This document shows, piece after piece, positions 34,343-42,204 of a DNA stretch of 64,000 nucleotides (within the stretch, counting starts at the first letter, position 1; each line of letters begins with the position of its first letter). Origin of the DNA: Casp-actino8 sp964614655 (lineage in GTDB: Bacteria; Actinomycetota; Acidimicrobiia; Acidimicrobiales; Ilumatobacteraceae). Location: positions 4,215-68,214 of the forward strand of contig CAZTPF010000009.1 in NCBI GenBank assembly GCA_964614655.1. The letters are read 5' to 3'. The position numbers and the translations under genes were made by a program. A model generated the notes under the pieces. It had not been told where the DNA came from. It did no database searches and was given only the letters and a program-made list of their open reading frames with translations.

Positions 34343-35422
34343 ATGATCCTCGACAGCCTCACCGTGCCGGTGGCGGACTTCGCCCGCAACACCGGTTGGG
34401 AACCCAAGCCCGAAGGCCTGTGCCGAGGCGAGGTGTGCGTTCCCGCTCCGGGTGCCCTCGACGGCGACCGGGTGAACGTCCGCGTCGCCGCCGAGAAGTT
34501 GGGGATGCCGCTCGTCGAGAGCTCCGAGCACGGCGTGTACGCACTCGGACCCGCCACCCTCGGCGGTCGCGCTCTCAGTACTGCCGTCGCGGCCGATCCC
34601 GAACTCGTGAACTACGACGGAACTCGCTTCTCGCTGTCGTCGCTGCGCGGCAAGAAGGTGGTGCTGGTCGCCTGGTCGAGTTATTGAGGCTGCCGATCCA
34701 GCCTGCCCGGGTGGCAGGCGCTCCACACCGAGATCGAAGCCAAAGGAGCGGTGGTCGTGACCGTCGCTCTCGACGTCGAACCGGAACTCGCTCGACCCTG
34801 GAGTGAACTCGCCGCTCCCACACATCCGTGTGTCGTCGACACCACCCATGCAACGGGTGCCGCGTTCGGTTTCACCAACATTCCGATGGCCGTCTGGATC
34901 GACGAAAACGGTGTGCTCGTGAGGCCGGCCGAAGCGGCATCGATCGAACGTAGTCCGCTACGCGACATCGAGGTCCCCGAAGGACTGCCCGAAAACCTCA
35001 CCGCCATGTTCCGGGCCGTCAAAGAGATCCCCGACGACGCCGAGGCCTATCGGGAAGCTCTTCTCGACTGGATCGACAAGGGATCCGCATCGGATTTCGC
35101 ATTGACTCCCGACGAAGTCGTCGAACGCAGTCAGCCGCGCAGTTCCGACGAAGCCATGGCGGCTGCGAATTTCGAACTCGGCGATCACCTCCGGCGACTG
35201 CACGGCAACGATGCAGCCATCCCGTTCTGGCGCGAGGCCCACCGTCTGCATCCGCTCAATCTCACCTACAAGCGGCAGGCCTGGACGCTCGTCACCACGG
35301 CTCCCGACGCCACCGAGTACGACCTGATGCAGGGACCGAACGACGTGTACGAGAGCAATCTTCTCGATGACGTCCTCGGTCACGGAGGATTCGGCGCCTT
35401 CATCGTCCGACCCCAACTCTGA
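34343..35422 (+). CDS. Probable selenoprotein: ResA/TlpA-like redoxin with in-frame UGA (Sec115)
   Basis: One reading frame of 360 codons holding a single internal TGA at 34685-34687. It would be missed as two genes. Residues 85-225 look like a redoxin/TlpA fold: YDGTRFSLSSLRGKKVVLVAWSSY, then the UGA, then GCRSSLPGWQALHTEIEAKG and later THATGAAFGFTNIPMAVWIDENG with the cis-Pro region. UGA sits exactly where the redox Cys follows the W-x-x-Y motif, giving WSSY-U-GC. A perfect hairpin (34701-34719) starts 13 nt after the UGA. The N-terminal 80 residues hold EGLCRGEVCVPAP, and the C-terminal 120 are helical, TPR-like. Frame, codon use and homologous content continue unchanged across the UGA. 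Alternative: nonsense mutation. Confidence 0.8.
34701..34719 (+). promoter_or_regulatory. Candidate bacterial SECIS hairpin
   Basis: GCCTGCC (34701-34707) and GGCAGGC (34713-34719) form a perfect 7-bp stem around the loop CGGGT. The first stem base is 13 nt after the UGA and the loop begins 20 nt after it, inside the 16-37 nt window described for bacterial SECIS elements, with a G in the first two loop positions. It lies within coding sequence, as SelB-dependent bacterial elements do. Confidence 0.7.
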
Positions 35423-35440
35423 CGCGATAGCGTTTCGGCA

Positions 35441-36400
35441 ATGGCCGATCTCGAACACGTGAGATGGATCCGGCGCCCCGAGTTGCGCCATCCCTACGTG
35501 GTCGCCGCCTTCACGGGCTGGAACGACGCCGCCGACGCCGCCAGCGGAACGGTCAAGCATCTCGTCGAGACGATGAACGCCACACCCCTCGCCGAGATCG
35601 ATCCCGAAGCGTTCACCGATTTCGCGACCATTCGTCCGCACGTGCGGCTCTCCGAATCGGGAACGCGTCACATCGTGTGGCCCACCGTGAGCTTGTGGAC
35701 CGTCTCCACGCCGCAACGTGATCTCATCCTCGTTCTCGGACCCGAGCCCGCTCTGCAGTGGCGCACCTTCTGCCAGCAGATCATCGGCGTCGCCCAGGCC
35801 TACGGGGCGAGCACCATGGTGTCGCTCGGTGCACTGCTCGCCGACGTGGCCCACAATCGACCCATCCAAGTACTCGGAACCGCAGCCGATCAGGTCGCGA
35901 TCGATCGATTCGATCTCCGTCGCAGCCAATACGAAGGCCCTACCGGAATCGTCGGTGCTCTCGCCGACGCCTGCCATCGAGCCGGGATGTCGAGTGTGTC
36001 TCTGTGGGCCGCCGTCCCGGCCTACGCCGCTCAGATCCCGTCGCCCAAGGCCTCACTCGCCCTCGTCGAGCGGCTGAGCGAACTCCTCGACGTCGACATG
36101 CCACACACTCCGCTCTCCGAACTCGTCGAGCACTACGAGGATCAGGTCGAGCAACTCGTCAACAGCGACTCATCGCTCAGTCGCTACCTCGAACGCATCG
36201 AGAGCATGGACGATGACGACGACTACGAATACGACGAAGACGAAGACATCGAGATCCTCATCGACGACGAATCGTCACTCGACGAGCTTCCGCCCGAAGA
36301 CCGCCCCCGCGACGACACACCACTTCCCGACGGGCCGGTCGACAGCGAGGCGCTGATGGAAGAAGTCGAACAGTTCCTGCGCAGTCAGGGAGACGACTGA
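35441..36400 (+). CDS. PAC2 family protein
   Basis: A 319-residue member of the PAC2 (proteasome assembly chaperone 2-like) family common in actinobacteria. Residues 15-215 form the alpha/beta core, opening with PYVVAAFTGWNDAADAASG, and ATMVSLGALLADVAH-type strands follow. The C-terminal 90 residues are extremely acidic (Asp/Glu runs around 250-275), likely disordered. Function in bacteria unknown; a link to proteasome biology is from the family name only. Its end overlaps the convergent Nudix gene by 16 bp. Confidence 0.87.
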   Translation: MADLEHVRWIRRPELRHPYVVAAFTGWNDAADAASGTVKHLVETMNATPLAEIDPEAFTDFATIRPHVRLSESGTRHIVWPTVSLWTVSTPQRDLILVLGPEPALQWRTFCQQIIGVAQAYGASTMVSLGALLADVAHNRPIQVLGTAADQVAIDRFDLRRSQYEGPTGIVGALADACHRAGMSSVSLWAAVPAYAAQIPSPKASLALVERLSELLDVDMPHTPLSELVEHYEDQVEQLVNSDSSLSRYLERIESMDDDDDYEYDEDEDIEILIDDESSLDELPPEDRPRDDTPLPDGPVDSEALMEEVEQFLRSQGDD

Positions 36401-37086
36401 CGCCACACCGGATCGCGCGGCGGATCGAAACTCGCCGCACCGGTTGCACCACCGATCGCCGCGAAGGCCATCGGACCCCACCACTGCACTCCTGCCGTTG
36501 GCTCGGGCAACGACGCCTCGGCGAACCAACCGATTCCGTCGGTCTCGAGGGGATGTCCGTCCAGTGATCCTCCGGTGGCCCGACAATGGAAGAGCAACAT
36601 GTACATGCCGAAGCGGCTGAAGCCCATGCGCTGTCCGTCGACCACCCCGAGAAGTTGGGCCGGTTCGCATTCGATACCGGTCTCTTCGTACACCTCTTTG
36701 ACCGCAACTTCGGATGCCGAATAGCCGACGTCGGCCCACCCGGTCGGGTACAGCCACACACCCGAATCGGGTCGACGAACGAGAAGGATCTCTCCGTCGT
36801 CGTTGCCGACGATCGCGCCGATCGCGACCTTGGGTGTGACGTAACCCGGCACACCCTCCCCGACCGACTCCATCCACTCCTGGATGAAGTGATCCTGTTC
36901 GCGACGCACCGCCAATGCTTCGTCGGCCGCCGCCTTGATGTCGGCCGCCACGTGCAGAACTTCTTCGTAGCGCTCGCGCTCGTACAGGTTCTGGGTGAAT
37001 CCGAGGCCGGTGCGGGCGATACCGGCCAAGGTCTCGCTCCAGCGCACCAGATCACGTGTGAAGTCGGACGGCGCAGCGTCGCTCAT
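36385..37086 (-). CDS. Nudix hydrolase with helical N-terminal domain
   Basis: A 233-residue protein. The first 70 residues are helical (LVRWSETLAGIARTGLGFTQN, then YERERYEEVLHVAADI), typical of the Nudix_N-type ADP-ribose/NADH-like hydrolases; the Nudix box is GYSASEVAVKEVYEETGIE, with Lys in place of the usual Arg before Glu-x-x-Glu-Glu. It hydrolyses a nucleoside diphosphate linked to another moiety; substrate unknown. ATG 37086. Lies between PAC2 (convergent) and glnD (23 bp upstream, same strand). Confidence 0.88.
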   Translation of the reverse strand: MSDAAPSDFTRDLVRWSETLAGIARTGLGFTQNLYERERYEEVLHVAADIKAAADEALAVRREQDHFIQEWMESVGEGVPGYVTPKVAIGAIVGNDDGEILLVRRPDSGVWLYPTGWADVGYSASEVAVKEVYEETGIECEPAQLLGVVDGQRMGFSRFGMYMLLFHCRATGGSLDGHPLETDGIGWFAEASLPEPTAGVQWWGPMAFAAIGGATGAASFDPPRDPVWRQSSP

Positions 37087-37109
37087 GATGACGACGCTAG
37101 TCGCATCGC

Positions 37110-39398
37110 TCAGGTTCCCGATCCGAGTGCGAACAGAACGGCTCGTTCGACTTCGGCACGGTGCAACGGATCGTCGAGAGGGACGCCGGCCGCGGTCCGG
37201 ACGTAGAACGAGTCGACCACCTCGTCGCCGATCGTCTGCACCGACGCATGCCGGATGTCGAGACCGAGTTCGGCCATGGCCTTCGTGACTCGGTGCAGGA
37301 TGCCGTGCTGATCGGGAGCCCGCACCTCGATGATCGTCGCGTTCGACGTGACTCCGTCGACGTAGGTGATGCGCGGCGGCGCCAGAACTCCAGCCGATCG
37401 ACGGCGACGCTTGTAGGTGCGCGCTCGTTCGGCGAGGCGCGGTTCGAGGGCCAGTTCGCCGCGCAACGCTCGGTGCAGATCGTCGAGGACTGGTTCCCAT
37501 TCGATCGGGCCGTGGGTCGGAACCTGTACCCGGAATCGCGAGGCGGCCATACCCTGTTCGTCGGAGTGCGCCTGGGCCCCGAGGACTGCGAGTCCCCGCA
37601 ATGTGAGGACCGCCGCCACGCGACTGAACGTTCCGGGTCGGTCGGGACTGACGACGGTCAGCGAATCCGGGGTCACGCCGAACGTGACGACACCTCGGGC
37701 CATCATCTCGAGAACGTCGGCATCCGGGAAGAGTCGCCATTCGGAACGATCGGGTGCAGTTCCCGACAGCACCTGATGGGTGCGACCCACCAGTTCGTTC
37801 ACGAGACCGGCCTTCCACGGACCCCACGCCGCCGGTCCGGTGGCGAGGCTGTCGGCCTCGGTGAGTCCGTGCAACAGATCGAGAACGAGCGGAGTACCCA
37901 CTCGCTCGATCACGAAGTCGATCGTCGCCGGATCGGAGAGATCACGGCGAGTGGCCACGTCGGGCAGCAACAGGTGGTGTTGCACCATCGTCTGCAGGAT
38001 CACCATGTCGTCGTGCGAGATCCCGAGGCGCGGGGCGATGCGTCCGACCAGCTCGACACCGACGTCGTTGTGATCGCCGGGATACCCCTTGCCGATGTCG
38101 TGGAAGAGTGCACCGAGAACCAGGAGATCGGGGCGACTCACACGATCGGCGAGATCGCTCGCGTTGGCAGTCGCCTCCCACAAGTGTCGATCGACGGTGA
38201 AGCGGTGATAGGCGTTGCGCTGAGGCCGACTGCGATTCGGAGCCCACTCGGGGAGAATGCGTACCCAAAGTCCGCGCTGATCGAGCGATTCGAGCACGGG
38301 AATGGCGTCGTGTCCGGTGAGAAGCAACCCGACCAAGTCGTCGATCGCGCCGGCCGGCCACGGGCTCGGCATGGGTGGACTCTGCTGCGCAAGTCGATCG
38401 AGTGACACTCGATCGATACGTGTCCGTTGACGAGCCGCCGAGGCGGCGACGCGCAGCACCAACGACGGATCGGCACTCACGTCGACCGACTCATCGAGAT
38501 GGATCTCTCCCTGTCGCAGAAGAACTCCGGGCGCAACGGCCACGTCGGGGCGACGAGGTGAGCTCTCGGCGAGCACCCGAGCCCACACCTCGTCGCCCAC
38601 CCACGCGATCGCGCGCGCCGCGTTCGAGAGCGACGACATCAGAGCGTCGGCACTGCGATATCCGCACGCCGCCGCCACCGCGTCCTGCTCCTCGAGATGA
38701 AGAACTTCGTTGGGTCGTTCGACCGAACGATGCAAGGCGACGCGCACCGATGTGATCACGTCAGTGCCGGCGTCGAGAGTGGCCCGATCCGACATGGAGA
38801 TATCGAGCCCACCAAGTTCGGCCCAGGTGAGCGCGTGGATGTCGCGCAGTCCCCCGTAGCCCTCCTTCAGATTCGGTTCGAGAAGGAAAGCCGTCTCACC
38901 ATGGGTGGCTTGACGTTCGCGCACTCGGCGCATGAGTTCGGGGAGACGACTCTTCGTGGACGCCTTCCACGCCTTGACCGCCATCTCGTGCAGCTCGCGG
39001 GTCAGCTCGGCGTCGCCGGCGACGTGCCGTGCCGTGAGAATCGCCGTCGCAGTGTCGAGTTCGGTTTTGGCCAGCTCGACGATCTGCTTGATCGTGCTCA
39101 CCGAATGGCCGAGCTTCACATTGGCGTCCCAGATGGGATACCAGATCTTCGACGCGAACTCGTCGACGTTCTTCGCGCCGTCGTGTAGGAGCACGACGTC
39201 GAGATCGCTGTACGGGGCGAGTTCTCCTCGTCCATACCCGCCGATGGCGACGAGAGCCGCTCGCTTCTTCAGTGGGACCTCGTCGATGGCGCGCTCCCAG
39301 AGTTCGACCAGCCATTCGTCGGTCGCCCGGCACAAGGCGCGGGCGAAAGGCATGCCCTGCAGCGGCGAGTCGGCGATCAGTTCACTCCGACGACTCAT
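37110..39398 (-). CDS. glnD: [Protein-PII] uridylyltransferase / uridylyl-removing enzyme
   Basis: A 762-residue bifunctional nitrogen sensor. Nucleotidyltransferase motif GGYGRGELAPYSDLDVVLLHD at about 53-73 (core GGYGRGELAPYSDLDV), an HD phosphohydrolase domain with LFHDIGKGYPGDH, and two C-terminal ACT domains (LTVVSPDRPGTFSRVAAVL and IIEVRAPDQHGILHRVTKAM) that sense glutamine. It uridylylates PII, encoded divergently at 41259, on Tyr51. ATG 39398 overlaps the stop of the preceding small gene (ATGA). The cluster glnD / amt / PII is the nitrogen control region. Confidence 0.95.
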   Translation of the reverse strand: MSRRSELIADSPLQGMPFARALCRATDEWLVELWERAIDEVPLKKRAALVAIGGYGRGELAPYSDLDVVLLHDGAKNVDEFASKIWYPIWDANVKLGHSVSTIKQIVELAKTELDTATAILTARHVAGDAELTRELHEMAVKAWKASTKSRLPELMRRVRERQATHGETAFLLEPNLKEGYGGLRDIHALTWAELGGLDISMSDRATLDAGTDVITSVRVALHRSVERPNEVLHLEEQDAVAAACGYRSADALMSSLSNAARAIAWVGDEVWARVLAESSPRRPDVAVAPGVLLRQGEIHLDESVDVSADPSLVLRVAASAARQRTRIDRVSLDRLAQQSPPMPSPWPAGAIDDLVGLLLTGHDAIPVLESLDQRGLWVRILPEWAPNRSRPQRNAYHRFTVDRHLWEATANASDLADRVSRPDLLVLGALFHDIGKGYPGDHNDVGVELVGRIAPRLGISHDDMVILQTMVQHHLLLPDVATRRDLSDPATIDFVIERVGTPLVLDLLHGLTEADSLATGPAAWGPWKAGLVNELVGRTHQVLSGTAPDRSEWRLFPDADVLEMMARGVVTFGVTPDSLTVVSPDRPGTFSRVAAVLTLRGLAVLGAQAHSDEQGMAASRFRVQVPTHGPIEWEPVLDDLHRALRGELALEPRLAERARTYKRRRRSAGVLAPPRITYVDGVTSNATIIEVRAPDQHGILHRVTKAMAELGLDIRHASVQTIGDEVVDSFYVRTAAGVPLDDPLHRAEVERAVLFALGSGT

Positions 39399-39856
39399 GA
39401 GATCTCGCTCCGTTCGATCGTGGTCCGGCGATGGGAGATGATGGTCGCCGCCTTCCAGGCCCCCCATTCGAGTCCGACCTCGTGAAGGTCCGGATGCACA
39501 TCGGCCCACGTGGCCGGGCACAGATCGAAGGCGTCTCCGGGGAACGACTTCTCCTGGAACTCGTCACGCTTCACCGGACGGGCTCCGATCGCGCCGAGTT
39601 CCTCCGACAGTCGGGTCGTGCACTCGCGCACGAGATCGAGGGGGTTCCGCCGTTGCTCCCACGCCTCGGACTCGAGCAACGAGCCGAGTTCCGACAGCAG
39701 CCAGGCTCGTGCCTCGTCGATCGCCACGTCACGCCGTTCGGGATCGACCCGATCGTGCAGACCTTGTGCCGACACAACTCGGTCGAACGAGGTGCGTAGC
39801 CAGACAGGAGTCGTCATCTCCATGGTTCGGAGCAGACGTTCGGAGTACTGATTCAT
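39395..39856 (-). CDS. Conserved hypothetical protein upstream of glnD
   Basis: A 153-residue soluble protein I cannot assign to a named family. It is helical in the first 110 residues and ends with a Trp-rich stretch (LCPATWADVHPDLHEVGLEWG). Translational coupling to glnD through the 4-bp overlap suggests a role in nitrogen or PII control, by inference only. ATG 39856 has SD GGAG five bases upstream, which decides against the ATG at 39886. Confidence 0.62.
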   Translation of the reverse strand: MNQYSERLLRTMEMTTPVWLRTSFDRVVSAQGLHDRVDPERRDVAIDEARAWLLSELGSLLESEAWEQRRNPLDLVRECTTRLSEELGAIGARPVKRDEFQEKSFPGDAFDLCPATWADVHPDLHEVGLEWGAWKAATIISHRRTTIERSEIS

Positions 39857-39959
39857 CTCACTCCATCGAGACAGGGGCCCCTCCATGATCGCAGTGCCGG
39901 CGTCCGATTGCTCGACTCGGATTCGGCGTGCAGTCCCTTCACGTGGCTGTGCACAACTC

Positions 39960-39975
39960 GAAACCTTGCCGAAAC
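39960..39975 (+). promoter_or_regulatory. GlnR-like GAAAC direct repeat before amt
   Basis: Two GAAAC half-sites (39960-39964 and 39971-39975) are 11 bp apart, separated by CTTGCC, 50-65 bp before the amt start. Actinobacterial GlnR boxes contain GAAAC-like 5-mers with 11-bp periodicity, so a nitrogen-responsive operator is plausible; the partner GTnAC half-sites are only weakly matched (GTGCA 11 bp upstream). Confidence 0.35.
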
Positions 39976-40024
39976 AATTCTTTCCGACACTCTCACCGCC
40001 CCTACAACCGATCGAGGAGACACC

Positions 40025-41224
40025 ATGGAGAGTGGCGATCTCGCCTGGGTGCTGGTTTCGGCTGCACTCGTCCTGTTCATGACACCTGGCCTGGCCCTGT
40101 TCTACGGGGGCATGGACCGAGGACGCAACGTCCTCAACATGTTGATGATGAACTTCTACTGCTTGCTCATCGTCCCGGTCCTCTGGGTGATCGCCGGCTT
40201 CTCGCTGGCCCAGACACCGTTCGACAACGGGTTCATCGGCAACTTCGATTCCTTCTTCCTGAAGGACATCACCGTGGCCGGTGACGGAGGCGCACTCGCC
40301 ACCGTGGCGTTCCTCGGAATGTTCGCCGTGATCACACCCGCTCTGATCTCGGGAGCCGTGGCCGATCGCATGAAGTTCAGCGCGTGGGCGCTCTTCGTAC
40401 CGATCTGGCTGTTCCTCGTCTTCGTTCCCGTCTTCAAGTGGGTCTACGGCGGATGGCTCTACGACCGTGGCTCGATCGACTTCGCCGGTGGAACCGCGAT
40501 TCACGTGAACGCCGGAATCGCCGCTCTGGCCGCCGTCATGGTGCTCGGGGCGCGCAAGGCGGATCCGTCACCTCCTCATTCGCTGCCCCTCGTCATGATC
40601 GGAACCGGAATCCTGTGGTTCGGATGGTTCGGCTTCAACGCCGGTTCGGCTCTCGCCGCCAACGGGCAGGCCGCGCAAGCGTTCATGAACACGTTCCTCG
40701 CCGCTGCTGCGGCCGGGTTGGCCTGGATGATCGTCGAATGGAGGCGTGACGGACATCCGACGACACTCGGCGCCGCCTCGGGTGTCGTGGCCGGTCTCGT
40801 CGCCATCACTCCGGCTGCCGGCTACGTGTCGGGCCCGGCCCCCATCGTGATCGGTCTCGTCGCAGGTGTCGTCTGCTGCTACGCCGTTCGACTCAAGAAG
40901 AAGTTCGGCTACGACGACGCTCTCGACGTGGTGGGTGTTCACTTCGTCGGCGGTCTGGTCGGATCGCTTCTCATCGGCTTCTTCGCCAATCCGTCGTTCT
41001 TCGACGGCGAATTCGACGAAGGAATCTTCTACGGCGGTGGCGGCAAGCTGCTCCTCGAGCAGTTGATCGCCAACGTCGCCGCCATCGTCTGGTCGTTCGT
41101 GATCACGTATCTGATCATGGTCGCCCTGAAGAAGACCATCGGGGTGCGCGTGAGTGCCGAGGCCGAGTCCAACGGCCTCGACCTGTCGGAGCACGGCGAG
41201 ACCGCTTACCATTCGGGTTCGTGA
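40025..41224 (+). CDS. amt: Ammonium transporter
   Basis: A 399-residue Amt/MEP/Rh channel with eleven helices and no cleavable signal. MTPGLALFYGGMDRGRNVLNMLMMNF is the conserved first region (core GLALFYGGMDRGRNVLNM), FAGGTAIHVNAGIAAL holds the first pore His and GVHFVGGLVGSLLIG the second. It passes ammonia into the cell and is normally blocked by unmodified PII, whose gene starts 34 bp downstream. ATG 40025 has AGGAG SD. Confidence 0.95.
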   Translation: MESGDLAWVLVSAALVLFMTPGLALFYGGMDRGRNVLNMLMMNFYCLLIVPVLWVIAGFSLAQTPFDNGFIGNFDSFFLKDITVAGDGGALATVAFLGMFAVITPALISGAVADRMKFSAWALFVPIWLFLVFVPVFKWVYGGWLYDRGSIDFAGGTAIHVNAGIAALAAVMVLGARKADPSPPHSLPLVMIGTGILWFGWFGFNAGSALAANGQAAQAFMNTFLAAAAAGLAWMIVEWRRDGHPTTLGAASGVVAGLVAITPAAGYVSGPAPIVIGLVAGVVCCYAVRLKKKFGYDDALDVVGVHFVGGLVGSLLIGFFANPSFFDGEFDEGIFYGGGGKLLLEQLIANVAAIVWSFVITYLIMVALKKTIGVRVSAEAESNGLDLSEHGETAYHSGS

Positions 41225-41258
41225 CCCGGCGTACGTACGAGACACGAGGGAGACACAC

Positions 41259-41597
41259 ATGAAACTCATCACCGCAGTCGTCAAGCCGTTCAAACTCGAC
41301 GACGTCAAAGAAGCACTGAAGGCGGCGGGAGTCGTCGGGATCACGGTCACCGAAGTGAAGGGGTTCGGCCGTCAAGGCGGACACACTGAGACCTACCGAG
41401 GTGCCGAGTACAAGATCGACTTCCTACCCAAGACGAAGCTCGAGATCCTGGCCGATGGTTCCGATGTCGATCGCATCGTCGACGTGATCGCCGCCGCCGC
41501 CAACACGGGCAAGATCGGCGACGGCAAGATCTGGATCACCGATGTGGAAACCGTGATCAGAGTTCGCACCGGGGAGACCGGCACTTCGGCCATCTAG
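41259..41597 (+). CDS. glnK: Nitrogen regulatory protein P-II (GlnB/GlnK)
   Basis: A 112-residue PII trimer subunit. MKLITAVVKPFKLDDVKEAL is the N-terminal signature; the T-loop TETYRGAEYKIDFLPK carries Tyr51, the uridylylation site used by GlnD; GKIGDGKIWI is the C-terminal signature that binds ATP. Location directly after amt marks it as GlnK type, regulating the channel. Third gene product of the local nitrogen system with GlnD. Confidence 0.95.
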   Translation: MKLITAVVKPFKLDDVKEALKAAGVVGITVTEVKGFGRQGGHTETYRGAEYKIDFLPKTKLEILADGSDVDRIVDVIAAAANTGKIGDGKIWITDVETVIRVRTGETGTSAI

Positions 41598-41631
41598 CAG
41601 GGGTTTCACCAGACGTCCGGCTCCCGCTAAG

Positions 41632-41647
41632 ATACCCCCTAGGGTAT
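41632..41647. promoter_or_regulatory. CsoR/CstR-type operator ATACCC-N4-GGGTAT, second copy
   Basis: ATACCC CCTA GGGTAT is a perfect inverted repeat with the same 4-nt spacing as the site at 16642-16657. It lies 16-32 bp upstream of the YgaP-like gene's ATG, where a repressor would block the promoter. Downstream gene type (DUF2892, often linked to rhodaneses and sulfide oxidation) favours persulfide-sensing CstR over copper-sensing CsoR. Confidence 0.7.
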
Positions 41648-41663
41648 CTACACAAGGAGCACC

Positions 41664-41897
41664 ATGTCCGCTGTCACCACGTCCACCCACTCGACCTGGC
41701 CACTCGAACGAGTTCTGTTCGCGCTCGCCGGGACGGTCGCACTGCTCAGCGCACTCCTGGTGGCAATCGTCAGTCCGTGGTTCCTCCTCCTCACGGCGTT
41801 CGCCGGTCTGAACCAGTGGGCCTACGTCATCGTGCGAGCGTGTCCGGCGTCGATGATCCTGAAGAGGTTCGGCAAGTCACCTCAGTGCAAGTGGTGA
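41664..41897 (+). CDS. DUF2892 / YgaP-like small membrane protein
   Basis: A 77-residue protein with two membrane helices (about 15-35 and 38-58), LERVLFALAGTVALLSALL starting the first. The pattern and length match the transmembrane domain of YgaP-type rhodaneses (DUF2892). A single Cys in helix 2 (RACPASM) and a second near the end (PQCKW). Regulated most likely through the palindrome 16 bp before its ATG. SD AAGGAG is perfect. Confidence 0.8.
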   Translation: MSAVTTSTHSTWPLERVLFALAGTVALLSALLVAIVSPWFLLLTAFAGLNQWAYVIVRACPASMILKRFGKSPQCKW

Positions 41898-41907
41898 CCA
41901 CCACTCG

Positions 41908-42204
41908 TCACTGATCTCGGTTCGCGTCGAACGTCCAGATTTTCACCGCACACGGAGCCGGCGGCCCTTGGTGTTCGCCGGTTCGCACGTCGAACTGCGC
42001 ACCATGCAGTGGGCACGTCAAGGTATGACGTCGAAGCCTGCCTTCCGAGAGGCGAGCATCTCGATGAGTGCAGTTGTCGTCGACGGCGAACAATTCTCCC
42101 CCGACGCGGCACACCACCACACCGTGATCACCCAGACCGTCGATGCGTCGCATCTGGCCGTCGGCGAGATCGTCGAAATCGGCCGCCCGTAACGAGTCAG
42201 CCAT
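41908..42204 (-). CDS. Rieske [2Fe-2S] ferredoxin
   Basis: A 98-residue ferredoxin with the Rieske ligands C-T-H (NCTHRDARLSEG) and C-P-L-H-G (TCPLHGAQFDV), spaced 16 residues as usual. It should pass electrons to the ring-hydroxylating oxygenase whose gene overlaps its start by 8 bp. Starts at ATG 42204. No reductase gene is adjacent. Confidence 0.88.
   Translation of the reverse strand: MADSLRAADFDDLADGQMRRIDGLGDHGVVVCRVGGELFAVDDNCTHRDARLSEGRLRRHTLTCPLHGAQFDVRTGEHQGPPAPCAVKIWTFDANRDQ

Noticed and set aside
34343..34687. A short gene 34343-34687 followed by a separate gene from 34751
   Set aside because: Both are in the same frame, and the first lacks its catalytic site and fold while the second lacks a start and its first strand. 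A UGA-only interruption with a SECIS-like hairpin explains them better.
34685..34687. Frameshift pseudogene
   Set aside because: The reading frame is the same before and after; there is no shift, only a UGA, so a frameshift is excluded. A nonsense mutation remains possible.
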